A stretch of DNA of 44,889 nt, from positions 1 through 44,889 of the forward strand of contig CANRDO010000027.1 of the NCBI GenBank assembly GCA_947629385.1, in the 5' to 3' direction. Below are positions 27,848-35,673 of the stretch, piece by piece. This DNA is from an uncultured Lachnospiraceae bacterium. Lineage in GTDB: Bacteria > Bacillota > Clostridia > Lachnospirales > Lachnospiraceae. How positions within the stretch are numbered: position 1 is the stretch's first letter; each line of letters begins with the position of its first letter. Made by a program: the position numbers and the translations under genes. The notes under the pieces were generated by a model. It saw only the letters and a list, made by a program, of their open reading frames with translations. It was not told the origin of the DNA and ran no database searches.

Positions 27848-28694
27848 GAAGTTTTGTCAAAAACTTCTTCTCTTCCGGGGTCAGCCCTGTGCCGTCCCCC
27901 AAACCCGCTGTTCCAGAACCCTCGCATCCGGCGCCGGACTCTGAAGCATCCTGCCGCGCAGACGATCCATCCAGCAAAGCCTGCAGAAATTTGCGGTCCT
28001 TCTTGTCAAGTTCTGCGCCTGCAAGCAGCTCCGGACGGTTCTTCAGCGTGCGCAGCAGCGACTGATCTCTCCGCCATCGATCCACGTTTCCGTGATGTCC
28101 GGACAACAACACGGGCGGCACCTGCTTTCCCCGCCATTCCTCCGGCCTGCTGTACTGCGGATACTCCAGAAGCCCGTCCTGAAAGCTCTCATACTGCCCG
28201 GACTCCTGATTGCTCAGCACTCCCGGCACCATACGCGAGATAGCGTCCATCATCACCATCGCCGGAAGCTCTCCTCCGGTCAGCACGTAATCCCCGATCG
28301 AGACATGATCTGTAACGATCTCCTCGAGCACGCGCTCGTCGACCCCTTCATAGTGCCCGCACAGAAAAATCAGATCCTCCTCCCGGGCCAGCTCCTCCGC
28401 CATGTGCTGGTCAAACACGCGGCCCTGCGGCGTGAGATAGACGACACGCGGCTTTTTCCCGATCTGCTGCACGAGATCCTCGTATGCGCGGCAAATCGGC
28501 TCCGCCTGCATTACCATGCCAGCGCCCCCGCCGTAGGGGTAATCATCGATCCTGCCGTTCCCTGTCAGAGAATAGTCCCGAATGTTCACAGTCTGGAGCG
28601 ACAGGTATCCGCCCGCAATAGCCCTCCCGATAATACTCGTGTTCATCCCGTTCTCGATCATTTCCGGAAACAGCGTCAGTACATAATAGTTCAT
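27837..28694 (-). CDS. trmD: tRNA (guanine37-N1)-methyltransferase TrmD with C-terminal extension
   Basis: TrmD methylates G37 next to the anticodon and prevents +1 frameshifting. The SPOUT-fold motifs are [24 protein letters not shown] (112-123), [14 protein letters not shown] (133-146) and YTRP-like [10 protein letters not shown]. Length is 285 residues against about 240-250 for most TrmD. The extra tail (about 235-285) has two similar segments, KFLQALL and KFLTKLL, joined by a Gly/Ser/Ala-rich linker. The ATG (28692-28694) follows GGAGGG and overlaps the rimM stop by 4 nt, so the two are translationally coupled. Confidence 0.95.
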   Translation of the reverse strand: MNYYVLTLFPEMIENGMNTSIIGRAIAGGYLSLQTVNIRDYSLTGNGRIDDYPYGGGAGMVMQAEPICRAYEDLVQQIGKKPRVVYLTPQGRVFDQHMAEELAREEDLIFLCGHYEGVDERVLEEIVTDHVSIGDYVLTGGELPAMVMMDAISRMVPGVLSNQESGQYESFQDGLLEYPQYSRPEEWRGKQVPPVLLSGHHGNVDRWRRDQSLLRTLKNRPELLAGAELDKKDRKFLQALLDGSSARQDASESGAGCEGSGTAGLGDGTGLTPEEKKFLTKLLAF

Positions 28695-29200
28695 TCGAGC
28701 AATCCCTCCAGCAGATGCACCTTCATCCGACCGCCTTCCACATCCACGTCGAGAATGCACTGTCGGATCGCCGGGATCAGCACATCCTTTCCACTTTCAA
28801 GCTTTACCACATATACGTCATTTGCTCCGGTCTGCAGCACATCTGTCAACTCGCCGAGGCAGCTTTCGTCTTCCTCATACACCTTCATTCCGATCAGATC
28901 GGCGATGAAATATTCATTTTTCTCCAGTCGAACCGCATTTTCGCGCGTCACGTACAGGCTTTTTCCCTTATAGGGCAGAATATCCTCAATCTTATCAAAT
29001 CCGCGAAATTTGAGGATCACCATCTGCTTGAAAAATTTTACCCCGGCAATCTCGAGCTCCTGCATGCCCTTTCCCGTGTCGAGCAGGACGTTCTTCAGCT
29101 TTTTGAACCTCTTCGGATCGTCGGTCGTCGGGTATACCTTCACCTCGCCCGCGATTCCATGTGTGGACGAGATCACGCCCACCTGAAACATAGCCTCCAT
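28691..29200 (-). CDS. rimM: 16S rRNA processing protein RimM
   Basis: RimM, 169 residues here, helps mature the 30S head domain through S19. It has the N-terminal RimM beta-barrel ([26 protein letters not shown]) and a C-terminal PRC-barrel ([37 protein letters not shown]). The ATG follows GGAGGAGAC. The gene overlaps trmD by 4 nt and is separated from khpA by 160 nt containing a stem-loop. The order khpA-rimM-trmD-rplS is standard in Firmicutes. Confidence 0.95.
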   Translation of the reverse strand: MEAMFQVGVISSTHGIAGEVKVYPTTDDPKRFKKLKNVLLDTGKGMQELEIAGVKFFKQMVILKFRGFDKIEDILPYKGKSLYVTRENAVRLEKNEYFIADLIGMKVYEEDESCLGELTDVLQTGANDVYVVKLESGKDVLIPAIRQCILDVDVEGGRMKVHLLEGLLE

Positions 29201-29310
29201 GTCTCCTCCAGAACTGTCACCCTGATTTTTGACTCTGATACCTTTCCTGCGCGGTTCGACGCACTGTCTGCATCCGGTCTCCGCGCACAGGTATGGCCTG
29301 TAATGAATAG

Positions 29311-29351
29311 GGCTGCCGAAGAATAGCCTCAGTCAACTATTTTCGACAGCC
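29311..29351 (-). repeat. Stem-loop between khpA and rimM
   Basis: On the minus strand GGCTGTCGAAAATAG pairs with CTATTCTTCGGCAGCC with one G-T or mismatch and one bulge, around a short loop. It is 10 nt after the khpA stop. No T-run follows, so it may be a processing or partial attenuation stem. Confidence 0.5.
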
Positions 29352-29360
29352 TCATAGACT

Positions 29361-29588
29361 TTACATGATGTCAACTACAACCTTCTTGTCCTCTCTGGAT
29401 GCCGCGGCTTTCACCACCGAGCGGATTGCCTTCGCGATCCTGCCCTGCTTGCCGATCACCTTTCCCATATCAGAAGGCGCAACCTTCAGCTCCAGCACGA
29501 GTGTCTTGCCACTCTGCTTTTCAGTAACCGTTACCTCGTCCGGGTGCTCGACCAGAGATTTCGCAATCACTTCTACTAACTCTTTCAT
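29361..29588 (-). CDS. khpA: KH-domain RNA-binding protein KhpA
   Basis: This 75-residue single KH-domain protein has the GXXG loop GKQG in MGKVIGKQGRIAKAIRSVV. KhpA pairs with KhpB/Jag in Firmicutes to bind RNAs linked to cell elongation and division. The length and position, between rpsP and rimM, are standard. The GTG/ATG region at 29588 is preceded by GAGGTGAG. It is cytoplasmic and full length. Confidence 0.94.
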   Translation of the reverse strand: MKELVEVIAKSLVEHPDEVTVTEKQSGKTLVLELKVAPSDMGKVIGKQGRIAKAIRSVVKAAASREDKKVVVDIM

Positions 29589-29608
29589 TCAGCTCACCTC
29601 TGTATGCT

Positions 29609-29661
29609 GCCGTCCCCTGAACAGCGTGCGCAAAAAACTGAAGCAACGCTATCCCGACGGC
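29609..29661. repeat. Nested stem between rpsP and khpA
   Basis: GCCGTC (29609-29614) pairs with GACGGC (29656-29661), and inside it AGCGT pairs with ACGCT. It fills most of the 85-nt gap. It may tune relative expression of the two genes; this is inference. Confidence 0.4.
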
Positions 29662-29673
29662 CTGCAACCTGTC

Positions 29674-29919
29674 TTATTTCTCGATACCGGCAATCTTGAA
29701 AAGCTTGCCAACGACTTCGGTCGGCTGGGCTCCGTTTGCGAGCCACTTCTTCGCAAGCTCCTCGTTGATCTTGAACTCGCTCGGATCAGCGCTCGGATTG
29801 TAGGTGCCGATTTCCTCGATACATCTGCCGTCTCTCGGAGATCTGGAATCTGCTACAACGATTCTATAGAAAGGAGCCTTCTTCTTTCCCATTCTTCTCA
29901 GTCTGATCTTTACTGCCAT
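29674..29919 (-). CDS. rpsP: 30S ribosomal protein S16
   Basis: This 81-residue S16 starts [32 protein letters not shown] and contains the conserved [10 protein letters not shown] chose the ATG at 29917-29919 because GGAGGT lies 7 nt upstream; an in-frame GTG overlaps that ribosome site. It binds 16S rRNA in early 30S assembly. It follows ffh by 31 nt, as in most Firmicutes. Confidence 0.97.
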   Translation of the reverse strand: MAVKIRLRRMGKKKAPFYRIVVADSRSPRDGRCIEEIGTYNPSADPSEFKINEELAKKWLANGAQPTEVVGKLFKIAGIEK

Positions 29920-29950
29920 CTCTTTCACCTCCCCGGTTTGATTTATTATG

Positions 29951-31297
29951 TTAAAAAGGAAGTTTGAACTTACCTCTTTTACCCATTTTACCTCCGAGCA
30001 GCCCGGAGTATTGCTTCATCATCTTACGTCCCTGTTCGAACTGCTTCACCAGCTTATTGACTTCGCTGATGTCAACGCCCGCACCGTCCGCGATTCTTCG
30101 CTTTCTGGACGGATTCAGGATATCCGGATTCGAACGCTCCTGCGGCGTCATTGAGAGAATGATCGACTCGACCTGTTTCATCTTGCCCTCGTCGATCGCG
30201 TCCTCAAGCTGCTTCATCTGTCCGCCGACGCCCGGCAGCATGCTGATGATGCTCGACAGTCCGCCCATATTCTTCATCTGGTTCATGCTCTCCAGATAGT
30301 CGTCAAAGCCGAACTGAGCCTTGCGAAGCTTTTGCTCCATCGACTTTGCTTTCTCCTCGTCGATGTTCTCCTGCGCCTTCTCGATCAGGGAAAGTACATC
30401 GCCCATACCGAGAATACGGGACGCCATGCGATCCGGATAGAACTGCTCCAGATCAGAGAGCTTTTCTCCCATGCCTGCGTAGAGGATCGGCTTGCCACAG
30501 GTCGCCTTGATGGAAAGCGCCGCGCCGCCCCTCGTGTCGCCGTCGAGCTTCGTCACGATCACGCCGTCGATCCCGATCTTCTCCTCAAACATTGAGGCCA
30601 CGTTCACCGCGTCCTGACCAGTCATCGCGTCCACGACGAGCACCGTCTGATCGACATTCACCGTCCGCTTGATCTCCTGTAGCTCCTGCATCATGTCCTC
30701 ATCGATATGAAGCCGGCCCGCTGTGTCGAGCATCACGGTGTTGATCCCATGTGCTTTCGCATATTCTACCGACTGCCTCGCAATCTCTACCGGGCTGATC
30801 TTATCCCCCAGGGAAAAAACCTCGACGCCCTGCTTCTCTCCGTTGATCTCGAGCTGCCGGATCGCCGCCGGCCGATATACATCACAAGCCACCAGCAGAG
30901 GCTTGCGGCCCTTCGACTTGAACTTCCCGGCGAGCTTCGCCGCCGTCGTCGTCTTACCTGCGCCCTGCAGCCCCGCCATCATGATGACAGTCACCTCAGA
31001 GCCGGGCTTCAGCGCGATCTCCGTCGTCTCGGAGCCCATCAGAGACACCAGCTCGTCATTGACGATCTTGATCACCATCTGTCCCGGATTCAGGCCGTTC
31101 ATGACGTCCTGCCCGATCGCCTTCTCCTGCACCGCGCTTATGAACTGCTTGACGACCTTGAAGCTGACGTCCGCCTCCAGAAGCGCCATCTTGACCTCGC
31201 GCAGCGCGGTCTTGACGTCCGCCTCAGTCAGCCTGCCCTTGCTGCGGAGATTTTTGAACACATTCTGAAGCTTTTCCGATAAGCTCTCAAACGCCAT
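29951..31297 (-). CDS. ffh: Signal recognition particle GTPase Ffh
   Basis: This 448-residue SRP54 homologue binds signal sequences at the ribosome and docks with FtsY (also in this window). It has an N domain, then the G domain with [15 protein letters not shown] (G1), DTAGRLH (G3) and [10 protein letters not shown] (G4/G5 region). The Met-rich M domain ([34 protein letters not shown]) follows, ending with the basic [14 protein letters not shown]. The start lies 1 nt after the ylxM stop, so they form one translational unit. It works with the 4.5S/6S SRP RNA, which was not found in this window. Confidence 0.97.
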   Translation of the reverse strand: MAFESLSEKLQNVFKNLRSKGRLTEADVKTALREVKMALLEADVSFKVVKQFISAVQEKAIGQDVMNGLNPGQMVIKIVNDELVSLMGSETTEIALKPGSEVTVIMMAGLQGAGKTTTAAKLAGKFKSKGRKPLLVACDVYRPAAIRQLEINGEKQGVEVFSLGDKISPVEIARQSVEYAKAHGINTVMLDTAGRLHIDEDMMQELQEIKRTVNVDQTVLVVDAMTGQDAVNVASMFEEKIGIDGVIVTKLDGDTRGGAALSIKATCGKPILYAGMGEKLSDLEQFYPDRMASRILGMGDVLSLIEKAQENIDEEKAKSMEQKLRKAQFGFDDYLESMNQMKNMGGLSSIISMLPGVGGQMKQLEDAIDEGKMKQVESIILSMTPQERSNPDILNPSRKRRIADGAGVDISEVNKLVKQFEQGRKMMKQYSGLLGGKMGKRGKFKLPF

Positions 31298-31298
31298 A

Positions 31299-31643
31299 CT
31301 ACAGCTCCTCTAAAATCTTCTCTGAGATCTCGCATACCTGCTTCGCCAGCGCCTCGCGGCTGATCGACTCACAGTTCGCAGACAATTCCTGGATCTGCTG
31401 CACATTCGCCCGTATCCGCAGGAAACGCTCCACAAGATGCAGTCTGGACTCGTAATCCTCCAGAATGCGGTTGCACCGCTTGACGAGCTCGTGGATCCCC
31501 TGCCTGCTGACTCCAAACATCTCGGCCGCCTCCGAGTAGGACAGATCATTCTGTACAACCTCCTCGTATACGCTCCTCTGATGCTCCGTCAGCAACTCCC
31601 CGTAAAAATCATACAGGAGGGACTGCTTCAAAACCTGATCCAT
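31299..31643 (-). CDS. ylxM: YlxM-type helix-turn-helix SRP-associated protein
   Basis: This 114-residue member of the UPF0122/YlxM family has a sigma-like helix-turn-helix (LSYSEAAEMFGVSRQGIHELVKRC). YlxM modulates SRP GTPases in streptococci and is almost always upstream of ffh. I chose the ATG at 31641-31643 because AAGGTG lies 6 nt upstream and the family begins near LLYDFYGELLTEHQ. An ATG at 31664 overlaps the -10 box, so it cannot be used from that promoter. The predicted leader is only about 10 nt. Confidence 0.9.
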   Translation of the reverse strand: MDQVLKQSLLYDFYGELLTEHQRSVYEEVVQNDLSYSEAAEMFGVSRQGIHELVKRCNRILEDYESRLHLVERFLRIRANVQQIQELSANCESISREALAKQVCEISEKILEEL

Positions 31644-31659
31644 GTCAATCACCTTGGCT

Positions 31660-31688
31660 ATCATACAGGAAAAAAAGAAGACTGTCAA
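31660..31688 (-). promoter_or_regulatory. Consensus promoter of the ylxM-ffh block
   Basis: On the minus strand there is a perfect TTGACA (31683-31688), a 17-nt spacer and TATGAT (31660-31665). Transcription would begin only about 10 nt before the ylxM ATG, leaving the ribosome site partly at the very 5' end. Confidence 0.7.
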
Positions 31689-31706
31689 GTATTTTCTGTT
31701 GACAGT
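31681..31706. promoter_or_regulatory. Inverted repeat over the ylxM -35 box
   Basis: ACTGTCAA (31681-31688) and TTGACAGT (31699-31706) are perfect reverse complements 10 nt apart. One arm is the ylxM -35 box; the other puts a second TTGACA on the plus strand towards the toxin-antitoxin genes. It could be an operator. No matching plus-strand -10 at correct spacing was found. Confidence 0.45.
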
Positions 31707-31748
31707 CATCCCAAACCTTATATTTTTTTGCTTTCTATCCGTTTTCGC

Positions 31749-31777
31749 TTGTATTCAACATGGCGAAATGATAAAAT
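31749..31777 (+). promoter_or_regulatory. Promoter of the toxin-antitoxin pair
   Basis: TTGTAT (31749-31754), a 17-nt spacer ending TGA, and TAAAAT (31772-31777). It lies about 58 nt before the antitoxin ATG. The leader contains near-repeats of the AATGA type that might be an antitoxin-binding operator. Confidence 0.55.
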
Positions 31778-31835
31778 GAATGAAAAATGACCTGTAATGA
31801 TAATACTATAAATGACCGTGAAAGGAAGTGTTACT

Positions 31836-32045
31836 ATGAGCTATAGGGAATTTGCCAAAAGTCTCATAGATCAGATACCCGACAGCAAGATGTACTATGT
31901 TATCGCTTATCTGCAAGGTGCAACTATTCCGGATGAAATTCCAAACGCTGAAACATTGGCATCAATGGAAGAGCTCGAACGTGGCGGCGGTACTGTGTTT
32001 GCCGGGAGCACTGAGGATCTTTTTGCCAAGCTGTTGGAGGAATAA
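31836..32045 (+). CDS. Antitoxin of a YafQ-type toxin-antitoxin pair
   Basis: This 69-residue protein starts at the ATG at 31836-31838 (AAGGAAG upstream; an ATG at 31812 is in frame but lacks one). The C-terminal part (LASMEELERGGGTVFAGSTEDLFAKLLEE) is the acidic toxin-wrapping tail of RelB/DinJ-type antitoxins. The N-terminal part (YREFAKSLIDQIPDSKMYYVIAYLQG) does not look like the usual ribbon-helix-helix DNA-binding segment, so DNA binding and autoregulation are uncertain. The toxin gene starts 2 nt after its stop codon. The assignment rests on the tail motif plus the partner gene. Confidence 0.8.
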   Translation: MSYREFAKSLIDQIPDSKMYYVIAYLQGATIPDEIPNAETLASMEELERGGGTVFAGSTEDLFAKLLEE

Positions 32046-32047
32046 TT

Positions 32048-32320
32048 ATGCTCAATGTAAGATACTCCACCAGATTCAAGAAAGATTTCAAAGCCTGTGT
32101 AAAACGTGGGAATCAAATGGTATTATTGCAACAGGTGATCGATACGCTCCGTATTCCTGCACCTCTACCGATAAAAAACAGGGATCATAATCTAAGCGGC
32201 AAATATGCCGAATACCGGGAATGTCATATAGAGCCAGACTGGCTTTTAATTTACAAACAGACCGATACAGAACTACTTCTCGACCGAACCGGCACACATT
32301 CTGACCTGTTTGGAATGTAG
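32048..32320 (+). CDS. YafQ/RelE-family mRNA interferase toxin
   Basis: This 90-residue type II toxin of the RelE superfamily, YafQ branch, has the YafQ catalytic pattern RDHNLSGKY, then YRECHIEPDWLLIYK and the terminal THSDLF; His and Asp residues in these positions cut mRNA on the ribosome in E. coli YafQ. The start ATG follows the antitoxin stop by 2 nt, with the ribosome site GGAGG in the antitoxin end. All catalytic positions look intact, so the toxin is probably active. It is on the plus strand between the ylxM and epimerase genes. Confidence 0.88.
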   Translation: MLNVRYSTRFKKDFKACVKRGNQMVLLQQVIDTLRIPAPLPIKNRDHNLSGKYAEYRECHIEPDWLLIYKQTDTELLLDRTGTHSDLFGM

Positions 32321-32367
32321 TCGCAATGACAACAAATCTTAATACCGTATCGGATATTGTCAAAATA

Positions 32368-32400
32368 AGCGGACAGGTTCTTGCACCTATCCGCTCTTTT
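32368..32400. terminator. Bidirectional terminator between toxin and epimerase genes
   Basis: AGCGGACAGGT (32368-32378) pairs with ACCTATCCGCT (32385-32395) with one mismatch. CTTTTAAA follows on the plus strand and TATTTTG on the minus strand. It serves the convergent toxin and epimerase genes. Confidence 0.7.
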
Positions 32401-32422
32401 AAATATTTTCATAGAGATTCCC

Positions 32423-33433
32423 CTAAATCTCTGTCTTCGCCCGCTCCAGCGCCGCGATCACGCGGTCGCACCAGGCATCGAATTCCGGATCTTCGATCTG
32501 TAGCTCCGGATGCGCCATGATATGCTCGATCGCCATCCGGACGCCCTGCTCAAAATGGACGGTCGGCCGGAACTCCGGCACAGCTTTCTTCAGCTTCGAC
32601 GTATCAAAGACCACGGAGCAGGCCTTGTCCCCGGTCAGGCTCCCGGTGAAGTCGTAATCGCTGACCGCCGCAAGGAACTCTGAGGATACATGATACGCCT
32701 TCAGCTCCACGCCAAGGACGTCGGCGATCGTCTGATAGATCTGATCCCAGGTCAGCGTCTCGTCGTTCATGATCTGGAACGCCTCGCCGATGGCATGCGG
32801 ATTTCCGATCAGCCCACAATACCCTAACGCGAAATCCGTGTTGAACGTCATCGTCCACAAGGACGAGCCGTCTCCGTGTATGATGACTGGCTTGCCGTCC
32901 AGCATACGCCGGATCACCTGCCAGCTTCCGTTCTTCCCGTGTACACCCATCGGTACGGAGCGCTCATCGTAGGTATGGCTCGGGCGGACGATCGTCACAG
33001 GGAAACCGTTCTCCCGGTACATTTTCATGAGGAACTCCTCGCAGGCGATCTTGTCGCGCGAATACTGCCAGTATGGATTCGCGAGCGCCGTCCCCTCGTT
33101 GATGAGATACGAACGAACCGGCTTATGGTACGCCGAAGCAGAGCTGATATAGATATACTGCTTCGTCATATCTTTAAAAAGACGATAATCGCGCTCCACC
33201 TGAGCCGGAACGAAGCCAATGAACTCACAGACCGCATCAAATTTCATGCCGGCCAATTTTCGCGCCGTCCCCTCCTCGTCGTTGATATCAGCGACGATCG
33301 TGTTCACATTCCCCGGCAGCTCCGCGCTGCGCGTACCACGATTCAGAAGGTAAAGCTCCTCTCCGCGCTCTGCCAGTCTGCGTGTGATCGCCATGCTGAT
33401 CGTACCGGTACCGCCAATCATAAGTATTCTCAT
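32423..33433 (-). CDS. NAD-dependent epimerase/dehydratase family protein (extended SDR)
   Basis: This 336-residue extended short-chain dehydrogenase has the nucleotide-binding motif MIGGTGTISMAI at the start and a catalytic-type YSRDK (Tyr-X3-Lys) about residue 150, after a serine-rich ISSASAYH. The C-terminal substrate domain includes the conserved GDGSSLWTMTFNTDFA. It resembles the CSP41/sugar-nucleotide epimerase-like group; the substrate cannot be told. I chose the ATG at 33431-33433 because GGGAGGG lies 6 nt upstream. It is 26 nt after ilvA and probably read with it. Confidence 0.82.
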   Translation of the reverse strand: MRILMIGGTGTISMAITRRLAERGEELYLLNRGTRSAELPGNVNTIVADINDEEGTARKLAGMKFDAVCEFIGFVPAQVERDYRLFKDMTKQYIYISSASAYHKPVRSYLINEGTALANPYWQYSRDKIACEEFLMKMYRENGFPVTIVRPSHTYDERSVPMGVHGKNGSWQVIRRMLDGKPVIIHGDGSSLWTMTFNTDFALGYCGLIGNPHAIGEAFQIMNDETLTWDQIYQTIADVLGVELKAYHVSSEFLAAVSDYDFTGSLTGDKACSVVFDTSKLKKAVPEFRPTVHFEQGVRMAIEHIMAHPELQIEDPEFDAWCDRVIAALERAKTEI

Positions 33434-33459
33434 TCGTATCCCTCCCATTCTTTATTATT

Positions 33460-34671
33460 TTACAAATTCGCCACCTTAAAGGTCGGCTCATACCCATGCT
33501 CGCGCAGCGCCCCAATGATGCGCTCCTTGTGCTCGGTGCCGAACGCCTCCATCGTGATCGTCAGCTCCACGGCCGCGTTGCGGTTTGTGCTGACAAACTG
33601 GTTATGGTCAAGCTTGATGACGTTGCCCTGCTCCTGCGCGATGATCGTCGCCACGCGCACTAGCTCGCCCGGTCGATCCGGGAGCAGCACGGAGATCGTG
33701 AAGATCCTATCACGCTGGATCAGCCCGTGCTGGACGACGGAAGCCATCGTGATCACGTCCATGTTTCCTCCGGAAAGCACCGCGACCACCTTCTTGTTTT
33801 GTACGTCCAGATGCTTGAGAGCCGCCACCGTGAGCAGCCCGGAATTCTCAACGACCATCTTGTGGTTCTCGACCATGTCCAAAAACGACACGATCAACTC
33901 ATCGTCACTCACTGTGATGATATCGTCGATGTTCTGCTGAATATACGGAAAAATATTCGTGCCCGGAGTCTTGACCGCCGTACCATCCGCGATCGTGTTG
34001 ACGCCAGGAAGCGTTACCACCTTGCCCGCCTCCAGAGACGCCTTCATACACGCGGCGCCCTCGGGCTCCACGCCGATCACCTTGATCTTCGGATTCAACA
34101 GCTTGGCCAACGTCGATACGCCGGTCGCCAGCCCGCCACCGCCGATCGGCACCAGGATATAATCCACAAGCGGAAGCTCCTTGACGATCTCCATCGCGAT
34201 CGTGCCCTGACCGGTCGCCACCGCCGGATCGTCAAACGGATGGATAAAGGTATAGCCGTTTTCCTCCGCAAGCTTGCAAGCATACTCATAGGCTTCGTCG
34301 TAGACGTCTCCGTGCAGAACGACCTCCGCGCCATAGCTTTTCGTCCGGTTCACCTTCATGAGCGGAGTCGTCGCGGGCATCACGATGACCGCCTTACAGC
34401 CGTATGCCTTCGCCGCATAAGCAACACCTTGCGCATGGTTTCCTGCGGAAGCTGTGATCAGACCCTTCGCGCGCTCCTCATCCGTCAGCGTACTGATCTT
34501 ATAATAGGCGCCGCGGATCTTGTACGCTCCCGTCACCTGCATATTCTCGGCCTTCAGGTAGACCTTGTTGCCCGTCTGCGCGCTGAAATATTCACTGTAT
34601 ATAAGCTTCGTCTCCTGGATCACGCGTCTGACGCACTCCGAAGCCTCCTCAAATGTATCCAATGTAAGCAT
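33460..34671 (-). CDS. ilvA: Threonine ammonia-lyase with C-terminal ACT domain
   Basis: This PLP enzyme turns threonine into 2-oxobutanoate and ammonia, the first step to isoleucine. The 403-residue protein has the PLP lysine at about residue 51 (GAYKIRGA), the ring-holding ASAGNHAQGVAYAA, the phosphate-binding PIGGGGLATG, and a C-terminal ACT domain (about 330-403, ISVLLPDRPGELVRVATIIAQEQGN). This length and single ACT domain match the shorter clostridial/Bacillus IlvA-TdcB form rather than the long E. coli IlvA. Either biosynthetic or catabolic use is possible. It lies 21 nt downstream of ftsY, an unusual neighbour. Confidence 0.9.
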   Translation of the reverse strand: MLTLDTFEEASECVRRVIQETKLIYSEYFSAQTGNKVYLKAENMQVTGAYKIRGAYYKISTLTDEERAKGLITASAGNHAQGVAYAAKAYGCKAVIVMPATTPLMKVNRTKSYGAEVVLHGDVYDEAYEYACKLAEENGYTFIHPFDDPAVATGQGTIAMEIVKELPLVDYILVPIGGGGLATGVSTLAKLLNPKIKVIGVEPEGAACMKASLEAGKVVTLPGVNTIADGTAVKTPGTNIFPYIQQNIDDIITVSDDELIVSFLDMVENHKMVVENSGLLTVAALKHLDVQNKKVVAVLSGGNMDVITMASVVQHGLIQRDRIFTISVLLPDRPGELVRVATIIAQEQGNVIKLDHNQFVSTNRNAAVELTITMEAFGTEHKERIIGALREHGYEPTFKVANL

Positions 34672-34692
34672 ATAAATGTCCTCTCTTCATTT

Positions 34693-35625
34693 CTATTTCT
34701 CCGTCTGGTTGAACAGTGCGTTTACAAACTCATCCGCGTCAAACTTCTGCAGATCATCGATCGACTCGCCGACGCCGATATATTTCACCGGGATGCCGAG
34801 CTCCGCGTGAATCGCGACCGCGATGCCGCCCTTGGCCGTCCCGTCGAGCTTTGTCAAAATGATACCTGTGATATCGGCCACCTCCTTGAACTCACGCGCC
34901 TGAGCGAGCGCGTTCTGTCCGGTCGTGCCGTCCAGCACCACAAGCGTCTCCCGGAACGCCTCCGGATATTCGCGCTCGATGATGCGGTTGATCTTCCCGA
35001 GCTCGCTCATCAGATTCTTCTTATTGTGCAGCCTTCCCGCCGTGTCGCAGAGCAAGACATCGGCATTTCTCGCCTTCGCCGCGGCAATCGCGTCGTATAC
35101 CACAGAAGCCGGGTCGGAGCCCTCCTGCCCGCTGATGATCTCCACATCCGCGCGCTGTGCCCATTCCTTCAGCTGCTCTCCGGCCGCCGCGCGGAACGTA
35201 TCCGCTGCCGCCAGCACGACCTTCTTTCCCTGATCCTTCAGCTTTCCGGCAAGCTTCCCGACGCTCGTCGTCTTGCCGACACCGTTGACGCCGATCACAA
35301 GCACAACGGACTTCCGGTTCTCAAACTCATACGCCGTCTCTCCGACATTCATCTGGCTCTTGATGCTGTCGATCAAAAGCTGCTTGCACTCGGACGGCTC
35401 CTTGATGTTCTGTTCCTTTACCCTTTGTTTGAGGTCATCGATAATGGAAGTCGTCGCGTTGATTCCGATATCGCCCATGACAAGGATCTCTTCAATCTCG
35501 TCATAGAAATCGTCGTCAATGCTGGAAAATCCGCTGAAGATCGCGTCAATCCCCGACACGATATTATCTCTTGTCTTCGCCAGTCCTTCTACCAGACGCT
35601 TAAAAAAACCCTTTTTTTCTTCCAT
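34693..35625 (-). CDS. ftsY: Signal recognition particle receptor FtsY
   Basis: This 310-residue SRP receptor docks the Ffh-ribosome complex at the membrane. It has a short N domain (no long acidic A domain) and an NG GTPase with GVNGVGKTTSVGKLAGKLK (G1), DTAGRLHNKKNLMSEL (G3) and TKLDGTAKGG (G4). It follows smc by 48 nt, as in B. subtilis (rnc-smc-ftsY). In many Firmicutes ylxM-ffh follows directly, but here ilvA, an epimerase and a toxin-antitoxin pair come between. Confidence 0.96.
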   Translation of the reverse strand: MEEKKGFFKRLVEGLAKTRDNIVSGIDAIFSGFSSIDDDFYDEIEEILVMGDIGINATTSIIDDLKQRVKEQNIKEPSECKQLLIDSIKSQMNVGETAYEFENRKSVVLVIGVNGVGKTTSVGKLAGKLKDQGKKVVLAAADTFRAAAGEQLKEWAQRADVEIISGQEGSDPASVVYDAIAAAKARNADVLLCDTAGRLHNKKNLMSELGKINRIIEREYPEAFRETLVVLDGTTGQNALAQAREFKEVADITGIILTKLDGTAKGGIAVAIHAELGIPVKYIGVGESIDDLQKFDADEFVNALFNQTEK

Positions 35626-35673
35626 GTCATCACACTCCCTCTGAACTGCCGGATCTCCTCTCGGAAATGCGGT

